A DNA stretch of 45,226 nucleotides from CAZMGD01 sp964565705 (GTDB lineage Bacteria; Actinomycetota; Acidimicrobiia; Acidimicrobiales; Ilumatobacteraceae), in the NCBI GenBank assembly GCA_964565705.1, contig CAZMGD010000023.1, positions 1 to 45,226 on the forward strand, read 5' to 3'. Both the position numbers and the translations under genes were made by a program. How positions within the stretch are numbered: position 1 is the first letter of the stretch; every line of letters starts with the position of its first letter. Positions 22,763 to 30,190 of the stretch are shown here, one piece after another. The notes under the pieces were generated by a model. That model saw only the letters and a list, made by a program, of their open reading frames with translations. It did not search any database and was not told the origin of the DNA.

Positions 22763-23172
22763 GATCCCCCCGGCGAACCACCGCTGGTGTCGACAGCGAA
22801 CGCCTCCGAGCAGTGGGGGCAGGTGACCTGGGCGGTCGTGCCGCCATCCTGGTTGATACGGCGGTAGAGATCCTGGAGGAACGCGAGGTCGGACGCGAAC
22901 AGGTTCTCGACGACGAACGAGTCCACCTCGGCCAGGGTGCCGAGCCGGATGATGGTACGGGTCAGCAGCAGCACCGACAGGTAGGCGGCGTTCTCCCGGA
23001 CGCGTGGGTCGGTCTGGGGCCAGATCTCGTCGCCGGCGGTGGCCAGGCGCATCACACCCTCACGGTGCACCTGCCCACGCCCGTCGACGTAGCCGCGCGG
23101 CAACGTGAACGGGAACGTGGTGGTGAGCGGCGCGTCCGCTGCGGACGGCACCGCCGACAAGGCGGCGGTCAT
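22759..23172 (-). CDS. CIS tail-assembly-type protein with a CPHC motif, 137 aa
   Basis: Conserved small protein of phage-tail-like clusters. FPFTLPRGYVDGRGQVHREGVMRLATAGDEI and DPRVRENAAYLSVLLLTRTIIRLGTL, followed by FASDLAFLQDLYRRIN, are a recurrent pattern of this family in actinobacterial CIS loci. Near the C-terminus QVTCPHCSEAFAVD has a CxxC that would need a second pair to bind zinc; only one pair is present, so metal binding would need a dimer. The position between tube and DUF6760 genes suggests a tail-assembly chaperone-like role. ATG 23172 overlaps the tube gene's stop (ATGA). Confidence 0.75.
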   Translation of the reverse strand: MTAALSAVPSAADAPLTTTFPFTLPRGYVDGRGQVHREGVMRLATAGDEIWPQTDPRVRENAAYLSVLLLTRTIIRLGTLAEVDSFVVENLFASDLAFLQDLYRRINQDGGTTAQVTCPHCSEAFAVDTSGGSPGGS

Positions 23173-23612
23173 GCCGCGACCCGTTGCAGGTGATCGCAGA
23201 CGATCGTGATCGTCTCGGTCAGCACCTCGGCCGAACCGGCGCGCAGTGCACCGAGCTCGATCTTCGACGGCCACGCGTTCTCGAGGTGGTAACGGGCCAC
23301 CGGCTTGCCACTGGCGTCATACATGACGAGCGAGCAGCTCTTGCGGGCCGCGCCCATCTCGCCGAAGCGAGCTGCCTCGTGCCACGTCCACATCTGCGGG
23401 TCGGTGGTCTGCGCCCGCTTCAGCACGAGCTGGGCCAGCACTGGGTTGGCGGGGATGGTGGTCTGCACGAGCCCGCGGTCACCGGACTCGACGAACTCGA
23501 CCGTCTTGATCTCGGTGCGGATGCCCTGCAGCTCGGAGAAGGATGCGATCTCGTAACCGTCGACGGTGATCGAGAACCGTGCGGCGGTAATCGCCTGGGG
23601 TGCGTCGGCCAT
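23169..23612 (-). CDS. CIS inner tube protein (gp19-like), main copy, 147 aa
   Basis: Main candidate for the bulk inner tube, as it follows the sheath gene directly, the usual sheath-tube order. The gp19 fold pattern is FSITVDGYEIASFSELQGIRTEIKTVEFVESGDRG, then VLKRAQTTDPQMWTWHEAARFGEM and YHLENAWPSKIELGALRAGSAEVLTETITIVCDHL. GAGGAG at about 23619-23624 provides a good ribosome-binding site 7 bases before ATG 23612, suggesting strong expression, as needed for the most abundant tube subunit. Eleven bases separate it from the sheath stop. Confidence 0.93.
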   Translation of the reverse strand: MADAPQAITAARFSITVDGYEIASFSELQGIRTEIKTVEFVESGDRGLVQTTIPANPVLAQLVLKRAQTTDPQMWTWHEAARFGEMGAARKSCSLVMYDASGKPVARYHLENAWPSKIELGALRAGSAEVLTETITIVCDHLQRVAA

Positions 23613-23623
23613 GGCTCAACTCC

Positions 23624-25168
23624 TCACTCTTCGAGTCCGGCGCCGCCGGAGAACTGGCTGATGCGGAACACGACGAACTCGGCGGGCTTCACCGGGGCGA
23701 TGCCGATCTCGACCGTGAGGATCCCGGCGTCGCGGTTCTCCGGCGGGTTGTTCTCCTCGTCGCACTTGACGAAGAAGGCCTCGGCCGGCGTGCGGCCGAA
23801 CAACGCGCCGCTGCGCCACACACGGCGCAGGAACATCGTGACCGTGCGGCGCACCGAGTCCCACAGCTTCTGGTCGTTCGGCTCGAACACGACCCAGTTC
23901 GTGCCGGAGAGGATCGATTCCTCGACGTAGTTGAACAACCGGCGCACGTTCAGGTATCGCCACTCGGGATCGCTCGACAGCGTGCGGGCACCCCAGACGC
24001 GAATGCCCTGGCCGGGGAACGAGCGGATGCAGTTGACCGCGATCGGGTTCAGCTGATCGTGCTCGATCTTGGTGATGTTGAGCTCGAGCGAGATCGCCCC
24101 GCGGATCACCTCGTTGGCCGGTGCCTTGTGCACGCCGCGGGTGTCGTCGTTGCGGGCCCAGACGCCGGCGATGTGGCCGCTCGGGGGCACGAAGATCGCC
24201 TTGCCCTGCGTCGGGTCCATGACCTTGACGCGGGGCCAGTACAGCGCGGCGTACTTCGAGTCGTAGCCGGCGGTGTCGACGCGCCACTCCTTGACCTTCT
24301 GGGCGTTGAGCGCCGGCGGCGGGTCGAGGATCGCGACCCGGTCGGCCATCAGCTCGCAGTGGGCGATCATCGCCAGCTGCACGGCCTTGAAGCCCTCCAT
24401 GTCGATCATCCCCTGCTCGTAGGCAGCGGTCAGGTCGGGCACGCAGAGCATCGTCACCTCGTCGACGGCCTCGAGGCCGCCGAAGCCGGTGCGGTCACCG
24501 GAGTCGCCCACGTAGTCGGCGGCGGACACGCCGGCGACCTCGGCCGGGGCGGGGGTGCCACCGCTGAGGCTGACGCTGACGCCCTTGTGCAGCTCCATCT
24601 GCACGGCGCCGCGCACCTCCTCGATCACGATCAGCTTCGACTCGGCCTTGACCCGGGTCGCCACGTTGTTCGGGCCCTTGCGCAGGCTGACGTTGTCGAA
24701 CGTCTCCTCGTCGCGGCCGTTGCGCTTGACCACGAGTTTGAAGTTCTCGCTCTGCTCGCCCGGCTCGCTGGCGTCGTGGGTCTCGACCGTCACGGCGTCG
24801 CCGGCCGGACCGCTCTCGAGCGCCTTGATCACGAGACCCGGCTTGCCCTCGCCACCGGCGGGCAGCTCGCCCTGCGCGGCACGGAGCTCCGGCGAGCGGT
24901 CGCCCTCGGCGCCGATGCGCACGACGTAGGCGGCGCCACCACCGTTCAGGAAGTAGCCGTAGACGGAGTGGGCGAGGTACGAGCCCTCGACGAAGTCGCC
25001 GAAGGTCTGGGTGAACTGCGTCCAGTTGGTGACGAGCGTCGGCTCGTTGGCGGGGCCTCGCTCGGCGAACCCGACGAAGGCGGCGACGGCGGTGCCGACT
25101 CCCTCGATCGGCTTCGATCCCGACGACACCTCCTCCATGTAGACGCCTGGGGACAGGTAGCTGGGCAT
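23624..25168 (-). CDS. Contractile tail sheath protein, 514 aa
   Basis: The single sheath subunit of the injection system and first gene of the long minus-strand operon. The N-terminus SYLSPGVYMEEVSSGSKPIEG with VGTAVAAFVGFAERGP is the sheath N-arm and first domain signature. Residues ~95-215 hold a variable, beta-rich, outward-facing insertion, and the conserved C-terminal third contains RVWGARTLSSDPEWRYLNVRR, NWVVFEPNDQKLWDSVRRTV, FLRRVWRSGALFGRTPAEAFFVKCD and LTVEIGIAPVKPAEFVVFRISQ. Having only one sheath gene differs from Afp/PVC loci, which carry three. GGAG precedes ATG 25168. The intergenic region to the divergent DUF4255 gene holds its promoter. Confidence 0.95.
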   Translation of the reverse strand: MPSYLSPGVYMEEVSSGSKPIEGVGTAVAAFVGFAERGPANEPTLVTNWTQFTQTFGDFVEGSYLAHSVYGYFLNGGGAAYVVRIGAEGDRSPELRAAQGELPAGGEGKPGLVIKALESGPAGDAVTVETHDASEPGEQSENFKLVVKRNGRDEETFDNVSLRKGPNNVATRVKAESKLIVIEEVRGAVQMELHKGVSVSLSGGTPAPAEVAGVSAADYVGDSGDRTGFGGLEAVDEVTMLCVPDLTAAYEQGMIDMEGFKAVQLAMIAHCELMADRVAILDPPPALNAQKVKEWRVDTAGYDSKYAALYWPRVKVMDPTQGKAIFVPPSGHIAGVWARNDDTRGVHKAPANEVIRGAISLELNITKIEHDQLNPIAVNCIRSFPGQGIRVWGARTLSSDPEWRYLNVRRLFNYVEESILSGTNWVVFEPNDQKLWDSVRRTVTMFLRRVWRSGALFGRTPAEAFFVKCDEENNPPENRDAGILTVEIGIAPVKPAEFVVFRISQFSGGAGLEE

Positions 25169-25401
25169 GGTGCGCTCCTTCGTGGCACGGCACGGGTGAG
25201 ATGGACTGCGCTCGAATCGTGCGGCCTGCGGCGGGTCCGGCGACAGGCTGGTCGTCCCTCGCGAGGGGCAGGCGACGGTGCACCTACGGGCACCATCCAG
25301 TTGTCGGCTCGTGCGTCGGGGCGCGTCCGTGCAGCCGACGTTGCCCGATCGGCTGTCCTGGTGCGGCTGCCACCCGTCGCTGCACTGGCGATGATGAGGC
25401 G
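25169..25401. promoter_or_regulatory. Divergent control region of the injection-system locus
   Basis: 233 bases without a gene between the sheath gene (minus) and the DUF4255 gene (plus), so it should hold promoters for both. No convincing -10/-35 pair is visible in this GC-rich stretch. The one clear structure is the 12-base perfect palindrome CCCTCGCGAGGG at 25256-25267, a possible operator. Whole-locus control from here is an inference from gene orientation. Confidence 0.4.
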
Positions 25402-26025
25402 GTGATCGTCGAGGCCGACCGACTGCTCGCTGCGCTCCTCGCGCCGTCGCTCCCCAAGCGGACCGCGATCAGCTTCGAGCGGCCGGACGCTTCGTTCGCG
25501 TCAGCGGTCTCGGCGCCGACGCTGTCGTGCTTCCTGCACCGCATCGTCGAGGACACCGGGCGCCGTCTCGCCGACCTGATGGACGTGCGCGGCGCCGACG
25601 GCCGGGTCGAGGGCCGCCAGGCGCCGGTTCGCCACTATGAGCTGCACTACCTCGTCAGCGCGTGGACGCCGTCCGCTGCCGAGGAGCACGACCTCCTCGA
25701 CGCCGTGCTGGTCGCCGCGCTGGACGGCGAGATCCTGCCCGGCAGCGACCCCGACGATCCGACATGGCTGCGCGTCGCGCTGCCCGGCCCGGACCCACCC
25801 CTCCCCCACGACCTCTGGTCGAGCCTCGGCGTGCCGGTGCGGGCGTCGCTCGCGCTGATGCTCGTCGTCGCGCTGCGCCCGCCGCTCGACACCGAGTTGG
25901 CCCTACCGGCCGAGGAGATCACCCTCGGCATGGCGACGATCGACGCCCAGCCCAGCCCCACCACCCTCTCCAGCGTCCCCGCCAACCGCCGCTGGACCAC
26001 CATCCGCATCAAGGAAAAGCCGTGA
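25402..26025 (+). CDS. DUF4255 protein (Pvc16/Afp16-like tail cap/terminator), 207 aa
   Basis: Tail-terminator/cap type protein that ends tube and sheath polymerisation in eCIS particles. Typical DUF4255 features are an N-terminal helix VIVEADRLLAALLAP, the segment LSCFLHRIVEDTGRR, HYELHYLVSAWTPSAAEEHDLLDAVLVA, and LWSSLGVPVRASLALMLVVAL. GTG 25402 is chosen because it is preceded by GAGG and gives the expected N-terminus; the upstream open frame has no family similarity. It is transcribed away from the sheath gene, so it shares the control region at 25169-25401. Downstream, 157 non-coding bases precede the end of map. Confidence 0.85.
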   Translation: MIVEADRLLAALLAPSLPKRTAISFERPDASFASAVSAPTLSCFLHRIVEDTGRRLADLMDVRGADGRVEGRQAPVRHYELHYLVSAWTPSAAEEHDLLDAVLVAALDGEILPGSDPDDPTWLRVALPGPDPPLPHDLWSSLGVPVRASLALMLVVALRPPLDTELALPAEEITLGMATIDAQPSPTTLSSVPANRRWTTIRIKEKP

Positions 26026-26122
26026 AAACTGGCGGGCGACGCCGGACACGTTGCGGTGGGCTCGGGCGCGGCAGCCGCCGGGATCCGCCGGCTCTCGCGC
26101 CCAAACGCATCACCGACGCTTG

Positions 26123-26180
26123 GCGAGCGCAGCGAGCCCCCGACGGTGTGCTCAGGCGCCGCCAGCGAGCGCAGCGAGCC
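26123..26180. repeat. Two 16-bp direct repeats between DUF4255 and map genes
   Basis: GCGAGCGCAGCGAGCC occurs at 26123-26138 and again at 26165-26180. Each unit is itself a doubled GCGAGC. They fill much of the 157-base space between the convergent DUF4255 and map genes (26026-26182); a related sequence lies near 32824. Short repeats of this kind are common in GC-rich intergenic DNA and no function is assigned. Confidence 0.6.
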
Positions 26181-26182
26181 AC

Positions 26183-26935
26183 TCAGCGCGTCAGGATCTC
26201 GGGGCCGTGCTCGGTGACGAGGACGGTGTGCTCGACGTGGGCGGCGAGCGAACCGTCGGCGGAGACGACGGTCCAGCCGTCGGACTGCTCGCGGACCTGG
26301 TCGATGCCTCCGGCGATCAGCATCGGCTCGATCGCGAGCACGACGCCCGGTTCCAGCGTCGGGCCCTTGCCGCGGCGGCCACGGTTGGGCACGTCGGGGT
26401 ACTCGTGCATGGCCCGGCCGATGCCGTGGCCCGTGTATTCGCGCGGGCTACCGTAACCCGCGCCGGACACGACCGCGTCGATCGCGGCGCCGATGTCGCC
26501 GACGGCCCGGCGCGGCAGCATCTCTGCGATCGCCGCCGCGAGCGCGGCGTCGGCGACGTCGATCAGCAGTTGCGCGTCCGCGGCGATCGCTCCGATGCCC
26601 ATCGTGAAGGCCGCGTCACCGTGCCAGCCGTCGACGATCGCGCCGCAGTCGATCGACAGCACATCGCCCTCGCGCAGCACCCGATCGCCGGGTATGCCGT
26701 GGATCACCTCGTCGTTCACCGATGCGCAGATCACCGCTGGGTAGCCGTGGTAGCCGAGGAAGTTGCTGCGCGCCCCGCGCCGGGTCAACACGTCGCGAGC
26801 GGCCCGGTCCAGGTCGCCGGTCGTCACACCCGGCGCCGCGGCTGCCCGGACCGACGCGTGCATCTCGGCGACGACCCGACCGGCGCGGCGCATCGCCGCC
26901 AGCTCGTCGGGCTTGCGGCGCGGCAGGCGGCGCAT
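26183..26935 (-). CDS. map: Methionine aminopeptidase, type I
   Basis: Removes the N-terminal methionine from new proteins. The dinuclear metal site is visible: Asp in VLSIDCGAIVDGWHGDAAFT (two Asp), His in YTGHGIGRAMHE, Glu in VLAIEPM and Glu in HVEHTVLVTEHG, together with the substrate His in FLGYHGYPAVICASVNDEVIHGIP. The 250-residue length is standard for type Ia/Ib enzymes without an N-terminal extension. ATG 26935 overlaps the MarR gene stop (TGATG), so it is coupled to the upstream operon, of which it is the last member. It converges with the DUF4255 gene. Confidence 0.95.
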   Translation of the reverse strand: MRRLPRRKPDELAAMRRAGRVVAEMHASVRAAAAPGVTTGDLDRAARDVLTRRGARSNFLGYHGYPAVICASVNDEVIHGIPGDRVLREGDVLSIDCGAIVDGWHGDAAFTMGIGAIAADAQLLIDVADAALAAAIAEMLPRRAVGDIGAAIDAVVSGAGYGSPREYTGHGIGRAMHEYPDVPNRGRRGKGPTLEPGVVLAIEPMLIAGGIDQVREQSDGWTVVSADGSLAAHVEHTVLVTEHGPEILTR

Positions 26936-27441
26936 CAGAAGTCGCCCGCCGATCGGCGCAAGCCGCGCAGCAGGGTGAAGATCTGGTCGGCCTCGTCGGC
27001 GTCGACGCCGAGCGCCGTGAACACCTTGGCGTTGACGTCCGCTGTCGCCTGCCGGGCCACCTTCCGTCCAGCCGGGGTCAACACGGCGAGTACGGCACGC
27101 CCGTCGTAGGGATGCGGATCGCGTCGGACGTAGCCCTGCTTCTCCAACCGGTCGACGGCGTTGGTCACGCTGGCGGCGTGCACCTGCAGTCGTTCGGAGA
27201 TCTTGCCCAGCGGCAGCTCGCCCTTGCGCGTGAACGTCAGCAGCATCAGCAACTCGTAGCGGGCGAACGTCAGGCCGTGCGGGGCGAGCACCTCGTCGAC
27301 GCTGGCGAGGAAGACCTGCTGCACGCGCATCACCGACGTCACCAGCGCCATCCCCGGCGCGGCGTCCTCCCAGCCGGCCTCCACCCAGTGCCGGCGTGCC
27401 TCCGCGACGGGATCGAAGGCGAGCGGCTTTCGCGACGTCAC
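26935..27441 (-). CDS. MarR-family transcriptional regulator, 168 aa
   Basis: Winged-helix regulator of the MarR family. The core comprises LTFARYELLMLLTFTRKGELPLGKISERLQVHAASVTNAVDRLEKQGYVRRDPHPYDGRAVLAVLTPAGRKVA, with the recognition helix (VHAASVTNAVDRLEKQG) and the wing DPHPYDGRAVL carrying the family Asp-Gly-Arg. An N-terminal extension of about 45 residues precedes it. GTG 27441 overlaps the tsaD stop. It is unusual for a MarR gene to be wedged between tsaD and map, both constitutive housekeeping genes; the ligand and targets are unknown. Confidence 0.9.
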   Translation of the reverse strand: MTSRKPLAFDPVAEARRHWVEAGWEDAAPGMALVTSVMRVQQVFLASVDEVLAPHGLTFARYELLMLLTFTRKGELPLGKISERLQVHAASVTNAVDRLEKQGYVRRDPHPYDGRAVLAVLTPAGRKVARQATADVNAKVFTALGVDADEADQIFTLLRGLRRSAGDF

Positions 27442-28430
27442 GCGAACAACCGGAGGTTGGGATTCGCGCCTGCGTCGAGCGGGGTCGGGCCGTCACGTTC
27501 GAGGCGGTACCAGCCGACGGACGCGATCATCGCCGCGTTGTCGGTGCACATCTCCCGGCTGGGCAGGAACACCTGGATGCCGTCAGTTGCCGCGGCGTCG
27601 GCGAACCGCTCCCGCAGGAGGCTGTTGGCGGCGACGCCACCACCGAGTGCGAGCGACCGTGCGCCGACCTCGCGAGCCGCTCGCCGCGCCTTGGCGACGA
27701 GCACGTCGACGACCGCAGCCTGGAAGGAGGCAGCGACGTCTGCGCTCGACACGTCGGGGTGCTTGCGGACATGGTTGACGACCGAGGTCTTGAGCCCGCT
27801 GAAGCTGAAGTCGAGACCGTCGTGCAGCATCGCCCGGGGGAAGTCGATCGCTCCCGGATCGCCCTGGAGGGCCTCACGGTCGATCGCCGGGCCGCCTGGG
27901 TAGCCGAGACCGAGGAAGCGGGCCACCTTGTCGAACGCCTCGCCGGCGGCGTCGTCGATCGTCCGGCCGAGCAACCGGTAGTCGGCGTGACCGCGCATCT
28001 CGACCAGCATCGTGTGCCCGCCCGACACGAGCAGCACGACCATCGGCAGTTCCAGCGACGGATCCTCGAGGAACGATGCGTACAGGTGCGCTTCCATGTG
28101 GTTGACACCGACGAACGGCACGTTCCACGTGTAGGCGAGCGCCTTCGCCGCCGACACTCCCACCAGCAGCGCGCCGATCAGGCCCGGCCCGACCGTCGCC
28201 GCGACCGCGCCGATCTCGTCGTCGGCGACGCCGGCCTCGACGATCGCCTGGGCGATCACCGGGTTGAGCAGCTCGAGGTGGGCGCGCCCGGCGATCTCGG
28301 GCACCACCCCGCCGTACGCGGCGTGCAGGTCGATCTGGCTGGACACGACGCTGGACAGCACGTCGCCACCGTCGCGCACCAGGGCCGCGGCGGTCTCGTC
28401 GCAGCTGGTCTCGATGCCGAGGATGATCAC
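27438..28430 (-). CDS. tsaD: tRNA N6-threonylcarbamoyladenosine synthase catalytic subunit
   Basis: Transfers the threonylcarbamoyl group to A37 of ANN-decoding tRNAs, with TsaB and TsaE. The N-terminal GIETSCDETAAALV, the metal-binding HMEAH (in VGVNHMEAHLYAS), VLLVSGGHTMLV, and the ASKHA motifs GEAFDKVARFLGLGYPGGP and GGGVAANSLLRERF are all present. Length (330) is standard. GTG 28430 overlaps the rimI stop (GTGA); the longer upstream frame is not supported. The neighbours rimI, tsaB and tsaE complete the pathway module. Confidence 0.95.
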   Translation of the reverse strand: MIILGIETSCDETAAALVRDGGDVLSSVVSSQIDLHAAYGGVVPEIAGRAHLELLNPVIAQAIVEAGVADDEIGAVAATVGPGLIGALLVGVSAAKALAYTWNVPFVGVNHMEAHLYASFLEDPSLELPMVVLLVSGGHTMLVEMRGHADYRLLGRTIDDAAGEAFDKVARFLGLGYPGGPAIDREALQGDPGAIDFPRAMLHDGLDFSFSGLKTSVVNHVRKHPDVSSADVAASFQAAVVDVLVAKARRAAREVGARSLALGGGVAANSLLRERFADAAATDGIQVFLPSREMCTDNAAMIASVGWYRLERDGPTPLDAGANPNLRLFA

Positions 28431-28960
28431 GAGTGCTCCAACTCGTCGAGGCGGGCGGCGTACTCGGGGGTGTCGATGTCGTGGGCCCACATCACGATTG
28501 CGTCCTCTGTCTGTTCGTAGTACTTCTTGCGTACACCGGCCGGCGCGAACCCGAAGCGGCGGTACATCGCCTGCGCGCCGACGTTGCTGACCCGGACCTC
28601 GAGCGTCATCGCCCGGTAGCCGCGCGCCCGGGCGGCTCGGACGAGGTGGACGAGCAGTCGGCGGCCGATGCCCTGGCGATGGCGGGCGGGTTCGACGGCG
28701 ATGTTGGTGACGTGGGCCTCGTCGACACCGAGGATCATCCCCGCGTATCCGACGAGCTGTCCGCCCAGCTTGGCCACGATGTACACGCGCTGACCACGGG
28801 TCGCCAGCTCGATCTCGTCGACGAACACGCTCGCCGACCACGGTCGCGGGTACACCCTGGGCTCGATGGCGAGGATGGCCTTGAGGTGACGGCGGCGCAT
28901 CGGCTCGACGACGAGCTGCATGTCCCCGTCGCGCTGCAGCAACCTGCTCACCAGGCTCAC
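28427..28960 (-). CDS. rimI: GNAT N-acetyltransferase, RimI (ribosomal protein S18-type)
   Basis: GNAT-fold acetyltransferase placed in the classical tsaB-rimI-tsaD cluster. PMRRRHLKAILAIEPRVYPRPWSASVF at the N-terminus, the acetyl-CoA loop NIAVEPARHRQGIGRRLLVHLV, and LEVRVSNVGAQAMYRRFGFAPAGVRKKYYEQTEDAIVMW match RimI. The N-terminal alpha-acetylation of ribosomal protein S18 is known for this family; in Actinobacteria its substrate range may be wider. GTG 28960 overlaps the tsaB stop. At 177 residues it is a little longer than E. coli RimI owing to both ends. Confidence 0.92.
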   Translation of the reverse strand: MSLVSRLLQRDGDMQLVVEPMRRRHLKAILAIEPRVYPRPWSASVFVDEIELATRGQRVYIVAKLGGQLVGYAGMILGVDEAHVTNIAVEPARHRQGIGRRLLVHLVRAARARGYRAMTLEVRVSNVGAQAMYRRFGFAPAGVRKKYYEQTEDAIVMWAHDIDTPEYAARLDELEHS

Positions 28961-29673
28961 GAACCACTTCTCCCGCTGCTGGCCCGGGTGCTCCAGTTGA
29001 TCTGGGCGTCAGGCTTGCGGAGGTACATCGGCTCCAGCGCGCTCGGCTGCACCCAGTCCTCGCGCATCGCCTTCGCGTGGGCGAGCCGGACGAGCGGCGC
29101 CGCCGAGGGATACGGAGACGCCTGGTCGGCGACATCCACCTTCGTGACGGCGCTCATGATCTGGGTGCGGTAGGTGTTGGCCCCGTCACCGACGAGCAGC
29201 ACTTCGCCGCCGTGGGCCAGCAGATCGGCGATCAGGTCGTCGGGCGAGGCGACCGTCGGCTCCGTCACCTGTTGGATGCCGCCGGGTACCGCGCGATACG
29301 CGGCGTAGTAGACCTCGCCCCGGCGAGCGTCGATCACGGGCACGACGAGCCGGTCGGCCTGGCGCTGCACGAATGCCAGCAGGTCGAGGCTGGAGATGCC
29401 GATCATCGGCACGCGGCGCGCCTGGGCGATCGCCTTGGCCGCGGCGATCCCCACCCGCATGCCGGTGAACAGCCCTGGCCCGACGTCGACGGCGACGACG
29501 CCGATCTCCGACAGCTCGACCTCGGCCTGGCGGCAGATGAAGTCGATCGCCGGCACGAGCGCCTCGGCGTGATGGCGCCCGCGGGCGACCTCGAAGAGCG
29601 CGATCACCCCCTCGTGGCCTCCGATCGCGACGCTGACCTGCGCCGTGGCGGTCTCGATCCCGAGCACTAGCAC
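28957..29673 (-). CDS. tsaB: tRNA threonylcarbamoyladenosine biosynthesis protein TsaB
   Basis: Non-catalytic ASKHA partner that forms the t6A complex with TsaD. The start VLVLGIETATAQVSVAIGG is typical, and VDVGPGLFTGMRVGIAAAKAIAQ is the family's signature. The C-terminal half is shorter and more variable. GTG 29673 overlaps the tsaE stop (the T-A-G lies at 29667-29669); a second GTG at 29667 (two codons later) is possible. The much longer frame reaching 29730 begins antisense to nothing and has no similarity, so I shortened it. Confidence 0.92.
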   Translation of the reverse strand: MLVLGIETATAQVSVAIGGHEGVIALFEVARGRHHAEALVPAIDFICRQAEVELSEIGVVAVDVGPGLFTGMRVGIAAAKAIAQARRVPMIGISSLDLLAFVQRQADRLVVPVIDARRGEVYYAAYRAVPGGIQQVTEPTVASPDDLIADLLAHGGEVLLVGDGANTYRTQIMSAVTKVDVADQASPYPSAAPLVRLAHAKAMREDWVQPSALEPMYLRKPDAQINWSTRASSGRSGS

Positions 29674-30155
29674 GGTGTCTCCCGCCAGCCGGCGAGCGAG
29701 TCGAGCAGACCGGCCCAGCGCGCCGCCCACCGGCGCCCGGTCGGGCGCAGCACGATCGAGCGGGAGTCGCCGGCGTCCGCGTCGAACGCGGCGAGCTCGA
29801 CGACGAGCCGTTCGGGGAACTCACCCGACGCCACCTCGCCCCATTCGACGAGCAGCGCGCCGGACTCGACCAGCTCGCCGAGCGCCAGATCCTCGATCTC
29901 CCCATGGCGGTCGAGGCGGTAGAGGTCGGCGTGGTGCACGACCAGCCGGCCGGTGTCGTAGGTGTGGACGAGCGTGAACGTCGGCGACGTGACCGGCTCG
30001 TCCACCCCGAGCGCGGCGGCAAAGCCCTGCACGAATGCAGTCTTGCCCGCGCCCATCTCGCCCTGCAGGAGCACGACGTCACCCTTGGTGGCCGTCGAGG
30101 CGAGCGCGGCGGCGATCGCGTGCGTGTCGCGCAGCGACGTCGCCGTCAGCCGCAT
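29667..30155 (-). CDS. tsaE: tRNA threonylcarbamoyladenosine biosynthesis ATPase TsaE
   Basis: Small P-loop ATPase that powers the t6A complex. The Walker A motif LLQGEMGAGKTAFVQG, the switch segment TSPTFTLVHTYDTGRL, HADLYRLDRHGEIEDL, and LLVEWGEVA are classical. ATG 30155 is preceded by GAGG and gives 162 residues, the family's usual length; a GTG at 30179 would add eight residues. It is 35 bases downstream of the alr stop. Two Ala-rich upstream extensions in the open frame overlap alr and are rejected. Confidence 0.93.
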   Translation of the reverse strand: MRLTATSLRDTHAIAAALASTATKGDVVLLQGEMGAGKTAFVQGFAAALGVDEPVTSPTFTLVHTYDTGRLVVHHADLYRLDRHGEIEDLALGELVESGALLVEWGEVASGEFPERLVVELAAFDADAGDSRSIVLRPTGRRWAARWAGLLDSLAGWRETPC

Positions 30156-30190
30156 GCCTCGATCCGCGCTGTCTGCCACGGCGAGCGATG

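Noticed and set aside
11712..26025. Integrated prophage
   Set aside because: There are sheath, tube and baseplate genes but no capsid, terminase, portal, integrase or lysis genes; the DUF4157, DUF4280, DUF4255 and LysM genes fit an eCIS instead.
26123..26180. CRISPR-like array from GCGAGC repeats
   Set aside because: Only two 16-bp copies with a 26-base spacer, no cas genes and no further units.
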